Positions 24,607 to 37,128 of a stretch of DNA of 64,000 nt are shown piece after piece. This stretch comes from Melitaea cinxia (Eukaryota > Arthropoda > Insecta > Lepidoptera > Nymphalidae): positions 16,803,001 through 16,867,000 of the forward strand of contig NC_059397.1 of assembly GCF_905220565.1 (NCBI RefSeq), written 5' to 3'. Numbering within the stretch: the first letter of the stretch is position 1; each line of letters starts with the position of its first letter. The notes under the pieces were generated by a model that saw only the letters and a program-made list of their open reading frames with translations, did not search any database and was not told the origin of the DNA. The position numbers and the translations under genes were made by a program.

Positions 24607-25140
24607 AACCGCATTCGAAAAAGGAGGAGTTTCTCAGTTCGACTGTATTTTTTTAAGGTGATTACGATTTTGATGATTTTTTAAATTGAAAGCTGTTACT
24701 AGTAATGTGGGGTAAACTATTTAAATTTTATCAAAATCTAACGAATATTTTTTGAGTTTTTTTTTTATGTCACTAGGTCGGCAAACAAGCGTACGGCTTG
24801 CCTGATGGTAAGCGATTACCGTAGCTTATAGACACCTGCAACACCAGAAGAATCGCAAGCGCGTTGCCAACCCAATCCCCAATCCCCCCAGGAGCTCTGG
24901 TCACCTTACTCACCAACAGGAACACAATACTGCTTGAAAACAGTATTATGTGAGATCGAGGTACTACCCCAGTCGGGCTGCGCCATATTTTGAGCAGGAA
25001 ATTTCTGCTGTACCCTACCTCAGTTATTATTAGGTATCTCTAATAATGCGTATTTACATGACTATTTTCTCATCTATCTGCGTCATATTACTTGTCGACG
25101 TAATTGAAGTTGGTTTTTATCGTTTGCGAGCAAACACAAT
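24607..25140 (+). repeat. AACCGACTTC-family element, interrupted
   Basis: The left part starts AACCGCATTCGAAAAAGGAG. The right part ends GAAGTTGG plus CGTTTGCGAGCAAACACAAT. The expected TTTTTGAGTTATCTCTAAT junction is split by the element at 24757-25025, so the two halves belong together. Confidence 0.7.
24757..25025 (+). mobile_element. TAGGTCGGCAAAC-family repeat inserted in another repeat
   Basis: It begins with a T run and ATGTCACTAGGTCGGCAAAC and contains GTACGGCTTGCCTGATGGTA, CTGCAACACCAGAAG, AGCGCGTTGCCAACCC and a final TACCTCAGTT. It lies inside the AACCGACTTC element, so it is the younger insertion. Confidence 0.7.
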
Positions 25141-25205
25141 CATCACAATAACGAACGATTATTGCGAAAATCATGAGTTATAAATAACATTGTAGCCTAA
25201 AACAT

Positions 25206-25372
25206 GCTGGATCTATCATTATTTCAGCCTATTGCAGTTCACTGCTGGATAGGCCTTCACAAGATCGCGCCAAAAATAGCGTGAACTCCCACGTGAACCC
25301 CCCGCCTGCCCAGCGTGTTGCCCATAGTCACCACGCTGGGCAGGCGGGTTGGTGACCGCAGGGCTGGCCTTT
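25206..25372 (+). repeat. CCACTGCTGGA-family fragment with internal hairpin
   Basis: It starts ATCATTATTTCAGCCTATTG and continues through AAAAATAGCGTGAACTC. CCCGCCTGCCCAGCGTG (25301-25317) is the exact reverse complement of CACGCTGGGCAGGCGGG (25332-25348), with a 14-nt loop. Other copies have only the right-hand copy of this string, so the left-hand one is an inverted duplication. Confidence 0.75.
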
Positions 25373-26562
25373 TCGATACTATCCAACATTTGTTGGGATA
25401 TAAAAGCGGCACAGATTTTTACCTAATACAGTGTTAGTTGCAAATTATGTCAATCTTCCGATCTGGCTGTCGTTCAATGATTTTGTTTGCAACCAATCGT
25501 ATTGTCTCAAGGAAAGTGTGATGCGGAATTTTAAGTACGTCTTCTTGTTGTTTTAAAACATTTAGAAATTGGTTTTAAACGTCTCTCTCTTCACTTTATA
25601 CGATACTTATGACGTTTACACAGCGACTAAAATAATTACGATTATTCTAAATATTAAAGACATTTTTAAAGCACTTTTATTGTTTCTAAAACAACTTAAA
25701 TAATTATTCTTTTAAATTTATTCATTAAAGATGTTAAATAATAGTTATTCTCTATGATACCTATCTTAAGTAGGTATACGTTTAATTTTTTTTAACTTAA
25801 GCTTCTTTTTTTAGTAGGTAAACAGTTGCTTACACTGATTCATAAATATTTAACATTTAGGAATAATATATCGTAAACAAAGCAACAACCACTTCTGTGC
25901 TAGTAAAACAATAAAGTAAATTAAAATTCTATAAAAAAAATGCATATAATTATTTTACATTGAAAATAAAAAACAATTTCAGCAATTATTAAAAAAAAAA
26001 CTAATTCTATCAAAAATGATGATTTGCTCACGAACTCATTTGTTTCATAAAATATTTGTTAAAACAGAGCATCTTCGTTAGTATTTATCTCAATTCCGGA
26101 TGAGAACAGTCAAATAAGATATTATCATCCAAAAGCGTGACAAATAAAGAGTTGTAGAGATGTAATCTGCGTATTCTTCAGATTTCTCCGGAGTGCTAAA
26201 TACGAATTGTCACGGTCTGACTGACACGTTCTCTGTGGTATGGCTTATTTTCTCATTTAAGTAACTAAAAAGTACTAGGATAGATAAATAACGTGCCGGG
26301 GACATCAAATTAACTCGGCAAACTCTTATCACAACCTACCCTAAATCGCGTTAATTGTTTATATTTTAGTTAATTTTAATATTCTTACATAATAATACTA
26401 GAATTTTTTCTGGTGAACACCTTCATGACTTACGTCGGTCGAAATAAATAGTTACCCCGTCTCCTAATCCAAAAGAAAAATAGCATTTGTGTTCTATGGG
26501 CGCTCGTTTTGTATCTCTTCTTTTGTTTCCTCTACCTGCTATAGTCATATAATATTATGCGC
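25373..26562. other. Non-coding, AT-rich
   Basis: No gene or recognised repeat. Confidence 0.45.
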
Positions 26563-26660
26563 TTACGCTTTAGCCTGTAATATCCCACTGCTTGGCATAG
26601 GCCTCTTTTTCCATGTAGGAGAAGGGTCAGAGCTTAATCCATCACGCTGCTCCAAAAGAG
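26563..26660 (-). repeat. SINE 3' fragment, minus strand
   Basis: TAGCCTGTAATATCCCACTG, CATAGGCCTCTTT, CCATGTAGGAGAAGG and AGAGCTTAATCCATCACGCT are the reverse of the SINE end at 11000-11100. Confidence 0.65.
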
Positions 26661-26727
26661 GGTTGATTATAATATTATAGTATATTGTTGGCAACAACAT
26701 AAAAAATAAATTCATTATATTTTATTA

Positions 26728-27297
26728 TGGCAATACCGCGAGCTGTCTAGTTCCTTTTTTGATTTTTGTATTATTTTTTCCTAATAAATGAAACCCAGTG
26801 AAATAGTGCGTTAAAATCTCTTTTATTTTATATTCTTCTCTTCTTCTTGCCTATCTATAATATTATTATAACTTGCTTGTTGTATAAATATTTTAAATGG
26901 CAATACATTATTTTAATGGTCGTTTGCTATTAACATTAAGGTGACGTATCTAAAGCAAGGAGTTGATAGTAATTTTACAATCCATTCTCTGATGAGTGCA
27001 TGCCGTTAATGTGGCAATACTCATCAAGCATCCTTGGATCCTCAGATGAAATCAAACCTTTCACTATAAATCTTATTTTTCATTCCAATTGGATATTTTT
27101 GTTAAAAACCTCACTTGTATTATTAAAAATATTGCAAAATAACAAGGTAATATCAAAATAAAAATGTTTATTTATATTTCATTATAAAAATTAAAAAAAA
27201 TACAATAGGAAAAAATATCATGTGTTGCCTTCCTATATAATAAAAAAAAAAAACTTTATTGCCCCCCATATTATTAAGCAAAAATAGTGGCAATACC
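26728..27297 (+). repeat. Cluster of four TGGCAATAC words
   Basis: TGGCAATAC occurs at 26728, 26898, 27012 and 27288, always on the plus strand, within 570 bp. I do not recognise the element. No reading frame supports a gene here. Confidence 0.4.
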
Positions 27298-28294
27298 GAT
27301 CAGAACACATTCTTTTACTATTATTACTGAGAGTACCGTTTGCGAAAGTGTTTGAAACTAAATATTTAATCTGTGTAAAATTACATAAACGAACATATTA
27401 AGATAAGTTCGCTTTGATTAATATTTCATGCTTTTAAAGACGTAACATTCATTAGAGAGATAATATCAACATTTTTTATAACTTCATTCCACGGCTACAG
27501 ATGGAATGGGGTTGTATTTTGAATAGTATTCATGTATATTTGTTACTATAAATATAACTACTACCTTTTTGTACTTGTACTTGTTTGATAGTCATATGGT
27601 GTCATTATGTTTTTCGAATTAAAACAGGTCATTATCTCATTTAATATATTTTAAGAAATTAGTACCTAAAAATATATATTACAAAGGGAACGTTTGAGGT
27701 AATTTTAAATACCTCTTTTATTTAAATATGCAGTTGTGTATCACACTGAGCACAACGTACACTTTCGTTCAAATAGCCTTCAGTGGTTCATGTGCAAAGC
27801 TTGGATTTAAGTCATGGGAATTTTTTACAGAAATTGAGGTTTAATATTATAATTTTATATTCAATAATATTCAAATTATTAAAATATTTTTTTTGTAATT
27901 TATTCCTCATTTCCAGGGCATCATTATATAGTTTTTTTTTTATTCGACACTTTAACGAATGGAATGGAAAAGAAATGTAGATTTAGTGATGCTGTATTTC
28001 ATCGAAGATCTACCAATTTTGTATTAGAAACAGTTTTTTTTAAGAGTTAGAGCGAGGTTTCTTGCTTATTTTTATCTGCGGAAGCTACAATCAAAATCGG
28101 TGGTAGCTTAACTTTTACGATTTTTTTTTTAATTTGTATCATGAATCGTCATCGTCAGGTGCTTTTGAAGCCTATTTGAATAAAGTTATTTTGATTTCAT
28201 AGCGTACACACATCGTCTATTCTTAAGGAAGATAACTTAATGCTGTGTAATGGGCATTTAATTTTTTAGCTCTCCGTTTTGTTCTTAACTTTTT
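27298..28294. other. Non-coding, AT-rich
   Basis: The small frame at 27783-27980 is not supported by splice context or composition. Confidence 0.4.
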
Positions 28295-28545
28295 GACTAG
28301 CATGTTGGCGCAGTTTGTAGTGACCCTGCTTTCTGCTCCGAGGATTGTCGGTTTGATTCCCACGCCGAGTCTGGGTGAAATATAAATATAAATATTTATT
28401 TATATATGTACTATTTATAAGTATGTTTATCGAAAAAAAGATATATATGTAGCTATATACCAGTCGGCTGTTACCTATAACACAAGCATTAAGTTGCTTA
28501 CCTTAGGAATAGACGACCGTGTGTGTATTGTGTAGATATTTATTT
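28295..28545 (+). mobile_element. tRNA-derived SINE, second family
   Basis: It has the head TGTTGGCGCAGTTTGTAGTG, B-box-like CGGTTTGATTCCCACG, GAGTCTGGGTGAAAT, then CAGTCGGCTGTTACCTATAA and CACAAGCATTAAGTTGCTTA. It shares its body with 21245-21475 and is the better preserved copy. Confidence 0.75.
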
Positions 28546-28904
28546 ATTTAACATCAAAAACCGGTTAAATTAAAATAAACTGTGATAATTCAAATCGCTT
28601 GGAATTTGTTACTCGAACCGATCCAAGTGTTACATTTAAGTTGAAAGCCAACAGGTTTAGTATGAAAGTGATATAAAACTGGCTAACTTTCGCTGACACA
28701 AGAATCCTTATAAAAAGCAACAAAAAATGACCATTATTACACGTCAATTACGTTTTTTATGACGTATGAAAATTAAGGCAAGTTTGTTAGGTTACAGTAA
28801 ATGAATGATGAGATAACAGTCGAGGGTCTGGTTATGTTTTAAAAATAAAAAAATAAATAAACGTCTCACACTCAACGGCCCTACTAGAATTTTCTTTTGG
28901 TTCG

Positions 28905-29047
28905 AATACACACACAATACACAATCATAAATGCGCAAACCACGAAAAATACTTATATGGTTTATATAATGTTTGCCATGTACGGGGAACTATCCTGCGA
29001 CCGTCAGCGTAATTAGCCAGCGTTGTGACCACTGCGCCAACGCCTCG
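28905..29047 (-). repeat. tRNA-derived SINE head, minus strand
   Basis: Read in reverse it gives CGTTGGCGCAGTGGTCACAA (A-box side), GACGGTCGCAGGATAG (B-box side, lost TTCGA), then a CATGGCAAACATTATATAAA body. The B box is degraded, so it is probably transcriptionally inert. Confidence 0.6.
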
Positions 29048-29810
29048 TTTTTGTGTTATGTCCACACCCTCAATTCAGGATTCTCATTTTACTAGGAACC
29101 GATGAGTATGATGAGTTAATTCTCATTATTATCATGTACCTAATGATGTTTCTATTTCGATAATGTTCTACTTAAATCTTTTTTTATATCACTAATATTC
29201 TATTTATTATCTGTGTATCTTACTTCTTTTCGAGGTACTTACTGTGTGTGTGGGTAACATTTTAATATACATATGATCGTACTTTGATCCGAAAATTAAT
29301 ACAAAAGTATATTTGTAGCGTTTTTTACAACTACTGTCTTGTTTACATAGAAAATGTTGGTAAATTGTTACTATAGAGGACAGTAAAATGTGTTTTTTTT
29401 TCTTTGCAAAATTCACAAAAACAAACAGTCTACGTGATTCGACACAATTCACTGTTGGTTAGTTATGACGGAAGTCAATAACTCGTTCGATAACTTGTTT
29501 ATTCATAGCGTAGTTGTGTCTTTATTAAATCAATTATTTATTTACGAAAAATTTAATAATTATTGTGTATTTTTGGGATTTCCCCCCTGGGAGATTGTTG
29601 CTTATTTTGCATTTTGTTTTTGTTATACATAAATGTCAAATGTTTTAGCCTTAAAGAGAATATCATATTTTTTTTGTTTATTGCTGTTTCTTTATTTGAC
29701 TGTGTAAGAAAATTGATTTGTACTTGAAAAATGGCGTTTGCTTTGTTTGTGTTCTATAAATAAATTAATTATTAAGTAAAAAAGCGCGTGCGTACAAAGT
29801 ACATAAGTCA
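29048..29810. other. Non-coding, AT-rich
   Basis: Nothing recognised. The minus-strand frame at 29207-29452 has no supporting feature. Confidence 0.4.
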
Positions 29811-29960
29811 GAAGTAAAACTGCTTTGTCAAACTAATTTTTAAGTCTCGTTTATATTTATACAAATCTAAAGCTTTAGATTTAAATGTTGCCGTTTCATA
29901 ACACATTGCCGTTTCATTCGTAAACATTTTACCCTCATGCGCCTTAAGGAGTTTCACTTC
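29811..29960. mobile_element. MITE-like element, second copy
   Basis: GAAGTAAAACTGCTTT at the left is matched by an inverted, slightly diverged AAGGAGTTTCACTTC at the right (ending 29960). The ends are of the same type as 4812-5019, with a GCGCGTGCGTAC string just outside the left end. Confidence 0.4.
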
Positions 29961-30227
29961 AATATAACTGTTAAAAATCTCTTAATTTGCACAATAACAA
30001 TGACTAATTAAATCCGAGCTGGAATGACAAGGTGATAATTTTTTTAATTGGTGACTGATGCGAGTTAATAAGGAAACTTAAACATTATTATCTGACTTCA
30101 AAAAAGGATGTTATATATTCATATCGTAACAGTGAACATATGCAATATAACTTTTTAATGATTGCTATGATAAATTGAAATTTCAAAACAAACGGCTTTA
30201 ATTCATAATATTGCATGTAATCTATAT

Positions 30228-30552
30228 CTATACATATAATAAAACTGTAGGGGTTGAATTTCTGTACGATGAAAAAAAAAATGCTAAAAACGGATGTATA
30301 AAGTGAAATAGAACTAATTTAGATTTTTTTCAAATTTTTCGTTTCTCTGTTTGTCGGTCTGTTTGTACGGACTAATCTCCGAAATGACTTGACCGATTTA
30401 AACAAAATTTTGTATGTTAGTAGCTTATATCTTTGGTCAAAATATAGGATAGGTATTTTTTATCCCGAAAAATTAAAGAGTTCCTATGGGATAGTCAAAT
30501 TGAAGGAATAATAAATACCACGCGAATGAAGTCACGGGCATCAGCTAGTAAT
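30228..30552 (-). repeat. LINE tail, minus strand
   Basis: It opens TATACATATAATAAAACTGT and includes ATTTTTCGTTTCTCTGTTTG, CCGAAATGACTTGACCG and AAGTCACGGGCATCAGCTAG. Together these are the reverse of the 'ctagctgatgcccg' retrotransposon tail. Confidence 0.55.
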
Positions 30553-31391
30553 TTAATAAGGCAATGGATTTTGTCAGCTTTTTAAAAATCTGTTCTAGAG
30601 TTTATTAATCACTGGGTTACATAGTAGTGTTTATCAGGAAGAGTTGTAGGCCAATAATATGCTAAGACGAATAGAAGATGAGTCGTAAACATAAATGAGT
30701 AAGAAACTGCGTTGGTCTCTAAGAGGACAGTGAAGTGCGAGTTTTCAAGCTCTTTGTTCAAGTTAAAAACAAAATTACACAATCATTCGTTAAAGCCGCT
30801 TCACCGAACCGAACCGAACCGAAAACACATTAGTGAAAGGTTCTGTCGCTCTGTCGCGAGTGTGGCTAATTGGGGGGGCTATTGTTTCGTAGGAACATTA
30901 TTTTGCTTTCGTTATTACCGAATTTGGCTGTTTGTTGATGTTCTATTCATTACTTGTATAATGACAAGTACCTCATTTTAATTATTTATGTAACGGTTTG
31001 TGACAATATAACGTTGAATTAAACGTATTTATTAATTAGTTTTTAGTAAGTTCGTGTACTGATAAGTACGTACTTTTGTTACTATAAAGCGTTATTGAAA
31101 ATGTATATTGATAGATTCATATTTTAGATTCATAGTTAAAAGCTTTATTGCAGTTAATACACTTATAGTTAATAACAAGAATAAGATAATAAAAATGATA
31201 GTATGTGATCAAACTAAGACTAGGAACGTCAATGAATTCGAACTCGAAATTTTAATTTCAAAAGTAGGGTTTGTAAAAACAGTAAATAAATAATTTTATT
31301 ATTATACATTTATTAATTAAATTTTTATTGACGTGAAAAAATATTAACATTTTAATATTTAATTATTAGATATTTTAATATTTTATTAAAG
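30553..31391. other. Non-coding, with a small less AT-rich block
   Basis: At 30795-30890 the sequence is less AT-rich, with CCGAACCGAACCGAACCG and GTCGCTCTGTCGCGAGTG. This could be an untranslated first exon or promoter, but no core-promoter motif set is convincing. The frame at 30712-30981 is not supported. Confidence 0.3.
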
Positions 31392-31525
31392 ATTAGGGAT
31401 TTGGTCGGCAACGCGCTTGCGATGCTTCTGGTGTTGCAGGCGTCTATAGGCTTCGGTAATCTCTTACCATTAGGTGAGCCGTACGCTTGTTTACCGACCT
31501 AGTGATACAAAAAAAAAAAAAAAAA
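31392..31525 (-). repeat. TAGGTCGGCAAAC-family fragment, minus strand
   Basis: TTGGTCGGCAACGCGCTTGC, CTTCTGGTGTTGCAGG, CTTACCATTAGGTGAGCCGT and TTACCGACCTAGTGATAC plus a long A run are the reverse of the copy at 24757. The A run marks the family's T-rich end. Confidence 0.7.
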
Positions 31526-33014
31526 TGTTTTAAATATTTCTATATTTTTTTCTATATTATATGGTCTGGTTCATTTTTTTTGTATGATGACGTTAAATTT
31601 TTTAAAAGAGTACCGAGAGTTCTTTCCTTGAGCTTATTTTCTCTTTTCGCCAACCCTACATTAGGTTAAGCTATTTATTGTATTGTGAGATACTAGAGCT
31701 TAGTTTATATAATTTCTAGAGGTTAACTACTTGTGATTAATTAACTTACGGTAACTGGATAATATCGGGTACAGTACTTAAGCTTGCAACGTACCTAATG
31801 TTAAAAGTTTGCTATTTCTGTGTTGTGATTTTGCTACCACGATTTTGATTTATTTAAATGTAATTTTTTTTGACATTCGTTAAGTGTGTGTAATTAATTA
31901 ACTTATGGCGAAACAAATATTTTCATTAAATTTCATTTCATAGAAATTTTTCAATAAAATATTTTTATTTTTAACAATACTTTTTGAAATCCTTTTTATG
32001 CTAACTCTATCTAACCGATTTATAAGCAACGGCTATGTCGTCAAAAGATGGCGCAAAGTCATTTCTATTCTTAATTTAATCGCATAGTAAGTGCTTAGGT
32101 AGTGACAGTAGTACTTATGTGACAAGGGGAGGTAGTGAAAACAAAGGTAGTGGTCATATAGGTATAATCAAAGTAGTATAAAACATTTAGGGCTTATTTC
32201 ACCAGTTGTAGGTAACGTTTGGACGGATGACGATACAAATAGACTTTGACAGGGGGAGGTAGAATAGTAGGGTTGTTTCTCCTCAATTAATAAACTAAAA
32301 CTTTAAGATTAATATATGCGAATAAAATATCTCATAAATAGAGTAGAATTCGACGAAAAAAAAAGAATTACGAATCAAAAACTTTTAATGTCGGTTACTC
32401 TCGTCCGTCAAATAGCGTTATCCACAATTTGTAAAACGGTCTCTTATAGTGTTATTAACACAGATTCTTGATAGCTATCTCAGAAGTCTAAACAGACTTA
32501 CAAATTGTCTAATAAGTTACATAATGAAATATGAAATATTAAATAATAGCACATAGTTACACAACGGTGTGATCGTCAGCTCAGGCAATAGGTAACACTA
32601 GTTCTTGATTGATTTCTCAATACGTTAAATGTAGCGTGTGTCCAAAGTGCTCGAATTCAGTCACGAATTAGAGCTGCGATGTAATCTCTATACGTGTCAG
32701 TCGGTATCCACTTTTACACTTTGTTACCTTCGGATTGGTGTTCACGAATTTGTTATATATGAAGATAGAACATTTAAGATTTAATTGCGATGAAAGACGT
32801 CTGAGTTGAGGAGTCAAGTTCAATGATGATTGTATAATATGTTTGGTTGAAAACAAAAAAAATCGATTTACGTTCCTAAGTAATATAATAATTAGGGAAA
32901 ATATAAAAGTACTCGTCATATCTCGTTCAATTTTAACTGAGAAACATCTTCATATATAACATCTCCGAGGCACCGGGGAGTGACCCACAAGGATTAAGAA
33001 CAAGACCGGAAATA
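31526..33014. other. Non-coding, AT-rich
   Basis: No gene. An 83-codon minus frame at 32668-32919 lacks recognisable features. Confidence 0.4.
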
Positions 33015-33122
33015 AAAATTTCTATAAACACAAATATCCATTCCGAATGGGAATCGAATTCGCGATCGTCGGTGCCTTGGCGCCGCCGAAACGACCATTC
33101 ACCATTAAACCAGAGCGGTCGT
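33015..33122 (-). repeat. tRNA-derived SINE head, minus strand
   Basis: In reverse it reads GACCGCTCTGGTTTAATGGT, then GGCGCCAAGGCACCGACGAT and the B-box-like GAATTCGATTCCC. It differs from the heads at 10761 and 28295 and may be a third family. Confidence 0.55.
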
Positions 33123-34390
33123 CAAATATATATATCATTATTTTTATCAAATTAAAATAAAATTTTATGTGATACACACCTTGTGTATATTATATAATTT
33201 CTTGAGTTTACTTTTTAATTTTTTTTAAATAAAACTAAATAAAATATACATCTACATATCTATATATCTATATCTCTTAATGGTAATTAAATATAGCACT
33301 AAAAATGTTTCATTATCGTTTATTACAATTCAATGTGACATAATCTATAATTTTAGTTGTCTAACCTTGGATGCATTGAGTAGCTTTAGATTATTTTTAG
33401 ATTTAATGACTTGTTAATCATTAAGTAATGCTATGAAACATTTAGTAAGTACTATTTTATCTCTGGCATTTGTATTAAAACTATTAAAAAACATATGATA
33501 TGATTAAAGCACTTGAAAATAGTAAGTCTGTGTTTAAATTTATTGTGAGAGTCTAACTGTCAGTAAAAGTTCGTATATAGTTGGAAGGATCCGTAAAGTA
33601 AAATTCCTTAATTTCTCCAAGTCTTTTGGATCTTAAGCATTCTGGAAAAAAACAGTCAATGGGACTTATATATTTTTTCCGGTATAGTGCACGAAGTCTC
33701 ATTTACCTAAAAAAAAATATTCTCTATATTAACAAGCTTGTTTCACTTTCCAAATAAATTTGAACGCATTAAAATTATTATCAATTCATAAATTTTACAT
33801 AAGCTTGATTTCACGTCTCGTCGTCGTAATTATTCGAAATTACACAAAGCCTTAAAATATTATTACGTTTTCTGTGTTGATAAAACATAAAAAGTAAGCA
33901 TAAAACAGTTCCTCAAATCGAATACACTTTCGAATTCAAACGGAACAAACATTTCAATACGGAAATGTCTTGTACATCGATAGTTACGTATATTTGCTTA
34001 AAAAAAAAAAAAAAAACTAAATACAACATCCTTTTCATAGCACCTTAAAATATTTAACAAATGTATAAAATAATCAGTGATCTTTTGAATCGTTATTATA
34101 CAAAATAAAATGTTATTGTTGGTCCTAAATAAAAGTAATTATTAAGTAACTATCGCTTGTGTGTAGCTACCACCAATGTCCAGTACCAAGCAACTCTTGA
34201 AATTTCTCAATGGTCGTCAACATTACAGCAGGCCGGCATGGTGTGATGGCAGAATTAGTAATATAGAGGTTTAACATAGCATGTTTTACTTCATTTTTTT
34301 ATTATTATGAATTATAATGTATAAAAATAATAAAGAAAAATAATTCTTGTACCGTCTTTATTTAGTACAGTAATACGTAATAAATAGTAG
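33123..34390. other. Non-coding, AT-rich
   Basis: Nothing recognised. Confidence 0.45.
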
Positions 34391-34612
34391 GACGACGGTT
34401 TGGCGCAGCGGTCATAGCACTGGCTGTTACGCTAATGGTCGCGAGTTCGATTCCCGCTCACGACAGACATTTGTATCGACCATATAGATGTTAGTGTGGT
34501 CTGGGCGTTGTGTTTGGGTATTGTGTGTTTCCGGACCCCCCGACACAGGAGAAAATCCTGCTGGGGGATCCGTTGAGTGTGAAGCGTTAGCGTATATTAT
34601 TAAGTAATAAAA
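34391..34612 (+). mobile_element. tRNA-derived SINE
   Basis: It has an A-box region TTTGGCGCAGCGGTCATAGC and a B box GAGTTCGATTCCC at about 34443, then CATTTGTATCGACCATATAG and TAGTGTGGTCTGGGCG. GTAATAAA lies on both sides (34377-34384 and 34604-34611), a possible target-site duplication. The minus-strand frame 34427-34645 is repeat-derived. Confidence 0.7.
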
Positions 34613-36851
34613 CATTTCTTTAACAAAAATTCGTAACCCACACAATGACGATGATGTCTTAAGCCCAGTTTTTTTCTGATTAAGGAATCGGGTTTTAGTT
34701 GTAATTACGGACGTTGTAAGGAGACGTTGTTTTACAGTCTACGCTCGGGCATTTTACCGTGATGTAGTTACATTTAATGATGTGAGCAAGTTCTTGATCG
34801 ACCGTAACATTGGCTGAAAATTTATCGACGAACATAAAACACTTGGTCAAATTTCAGTATTAAATTTCGCAATAAGTGATCAATCACTTGAATAATATGT
34901 AATTTGAGTCGGCAAGGACCTAATTGACTCAGCCTTTCGATATATTTACCAGTTACCTGAAGTTATATTTTTTATTAACATGTTACTCATACGATGATGA
35001 AAAATACTTCATAAATTTAGAATATGCTTTTAAAATAAATTGAATTATTGCCTTAGCAAAGCGCCAGTAATGCATTATTACTAAACTTTTTATATTTCAA
35101 TTTATGCAGTTTTTTTTGCCTTTTTACATATTAAATGAAGTACAATTTTTATTATCAATATTAATGTAACTTTTTCTATATAAATTGTAATGTATGTCGA
35201 AACTTTATATTTTCTTATTAGTATGAGCAAACTGACCAATTTGGTTGTTTAAATTAATTTTCATTTATATAGAGAAATATATATAAAATACATGTATATG
35301 ACATACGTATGTCCGGTTCAATTTCGTCCACTCAACGAAACAAATGTTGCCTTTGTTCTTGACTAAGGTTAATACCGTTGTCAGGGGTGAAAGGCGAGCA
35401 AGGACATGTGAGTTCTGTGACAATTATAAATAATTATTAAATTAATTTAACAAATATCAAGTGATAATTACTGGGGAATGTTCGAGAAAATTATTAGAGA
35501 AATAATTATTTGTTAAATATCTTACATTAGATCTTTAAGTCTTAATTTGATGATTAAAAGGGTAGATATTTTTTTTAAATGAAGTTGTTTTTTATAGCCT
35601 TTTGATCATATTTTGTATTTTAATTATTAAAAATTTTTTGAAAAAATTATATAAAGTCTATTATGTCAGTCTTGTTAATATTATTTCATTGTCTTCACAT
35701 ATTTGTTTTTAAAATTTGTCATTCTTTGCTTTTAAATTTTGTCGAAAAATAATGTCGAATTCGCAGACCCTTCAATTTCCACGAATGTTTGTGTTCAAGT
35801 TAGCAAGCATTGTTGCAGGTTAAGCCGGTGGCAAACAATTAGGCTGATATCCTTCAATACGCTTACTAATTTGTACCATAGAAAAAAATGTAGTTCTCTA
35901 ATTCTCCTTCCTCTTTTTCTTTCTCCCTTTTACTCTTTTCACTCTTCTTGTATTGGATATGATAAAAATATAGAAAAGTTGAATTCCAAAGCCTTTTATG
36001 CATTATATTTAAAACTGCCACACAAATCTAAAATACTTAATAAAAACATTTCTAGGTTTAGTTAAAATGAACTACAATAGCCCTCGGCCTCTTCTAAAAA
36101 TATTAAAGGCTTATGGAAGTCCATGTTAAATTTTAATACATCGATTATTATCAACTTATATTTGTATGTTGCGCTATAAAACGCTTTTAGCTGGCGGACA
36201 GTCTTAGTGTTTTAATGCAGTTCAACCCACATTTAAACACATTTTACACAGCTGCCAGGTTGATATAATTGTTAATGGTTGCCATATAACTTTAAAGTTG
36301 CACAGTAGATATATTGGCTATTCGAATATTGCCTCGTTTAGGTATATATCCTAATATACATGTTGTAAAAATATGACACGTAAAAGTTGAGTCTGGGCGT
36401 TTGTCGTTGTTTGTTGAATGTGTTTGTGGATGACACAGGATTAACAGGATGTATAACTAGTGGTCGTTGAGTGTGAGGAATTCCTTTTATTAAGTTCAGA
36501 TTAATAAACATTTTTTAATCATTAAATAGTCTTGAAATAACATATATTTTTTGCAATGGAAATTCATTAAAATATGATAATAGACATTTTAGCCAAGAAT
36601 AATACATCGTAAAATCCTTAAAAAAATGCGGTATTTTATATGTAGTTAAGTTCTAACCGCAGTTAGCTCGAGGCTCATTATCTGAGATTGCATTATAATT
36701 TGACCTACACTGTCGCAAATTATTGTTCAAACGAGATATTGTGACGACATATTTTTTGTTAATTAATCTAACGCTATAAATATACTAATGTGTCGTGACT
36801 GACACGTCAAAAATATTTGTGTGTACTGAACAATTACTCGTATAATGATAA
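34613..36851. other. Non-coding, AT-rich
   Basis: The frame at 35739-36065 is open for 108 codons but looks random in composition and lacks splice or homology support. Confidence 0.4.
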
Positions 36852-37128
36852 TGCATTTTTTTATATATAACTAGGTCGGCAAATTAGCGTATGGCACCTG
36901 ATGGTAAGTGTATCGTAGTATATATATATTATAAATGTCTGCAACACCAGAAACATCGCTAGCGCGTTGCCAACCCTATCCCCGATTCCCCCCAGGAGCT
37001 CCGCTCACCTTACTTACCAACAGGGCCATAATACTGGTTGACAGTATTATTTAGCTATGATCTTCTGTAAGGTCCCAGTCGGTTTGATCCATAATTTGAG
37101 CAGTAAATTTCTTGCTCTACCTCAGTTA
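36852..37128 (+). mobile_element. TAGGTCGGCAAAC-family repeat
   Basis: It has ACTAGGTCGGCAAATTAGCG, CACCTGATGGTAAG, CTGCAACACCAGAAACATCG, GCGCGTTGCCAACCCTATCC, CCCCAGGAGCTCC and TACCTCAGTTAAG. It is full length when aligned by eye with 24757-25025. Confidence 0.7.

Noticed and set aside
35341..35408. Possible first coding exon (MLPLFLTKVNTVVRGERRA) before GTGAGT.
   Set aside because: It ends in phase 1 while exon A needs phase 0, and the segment is not a convincing signal peptide.
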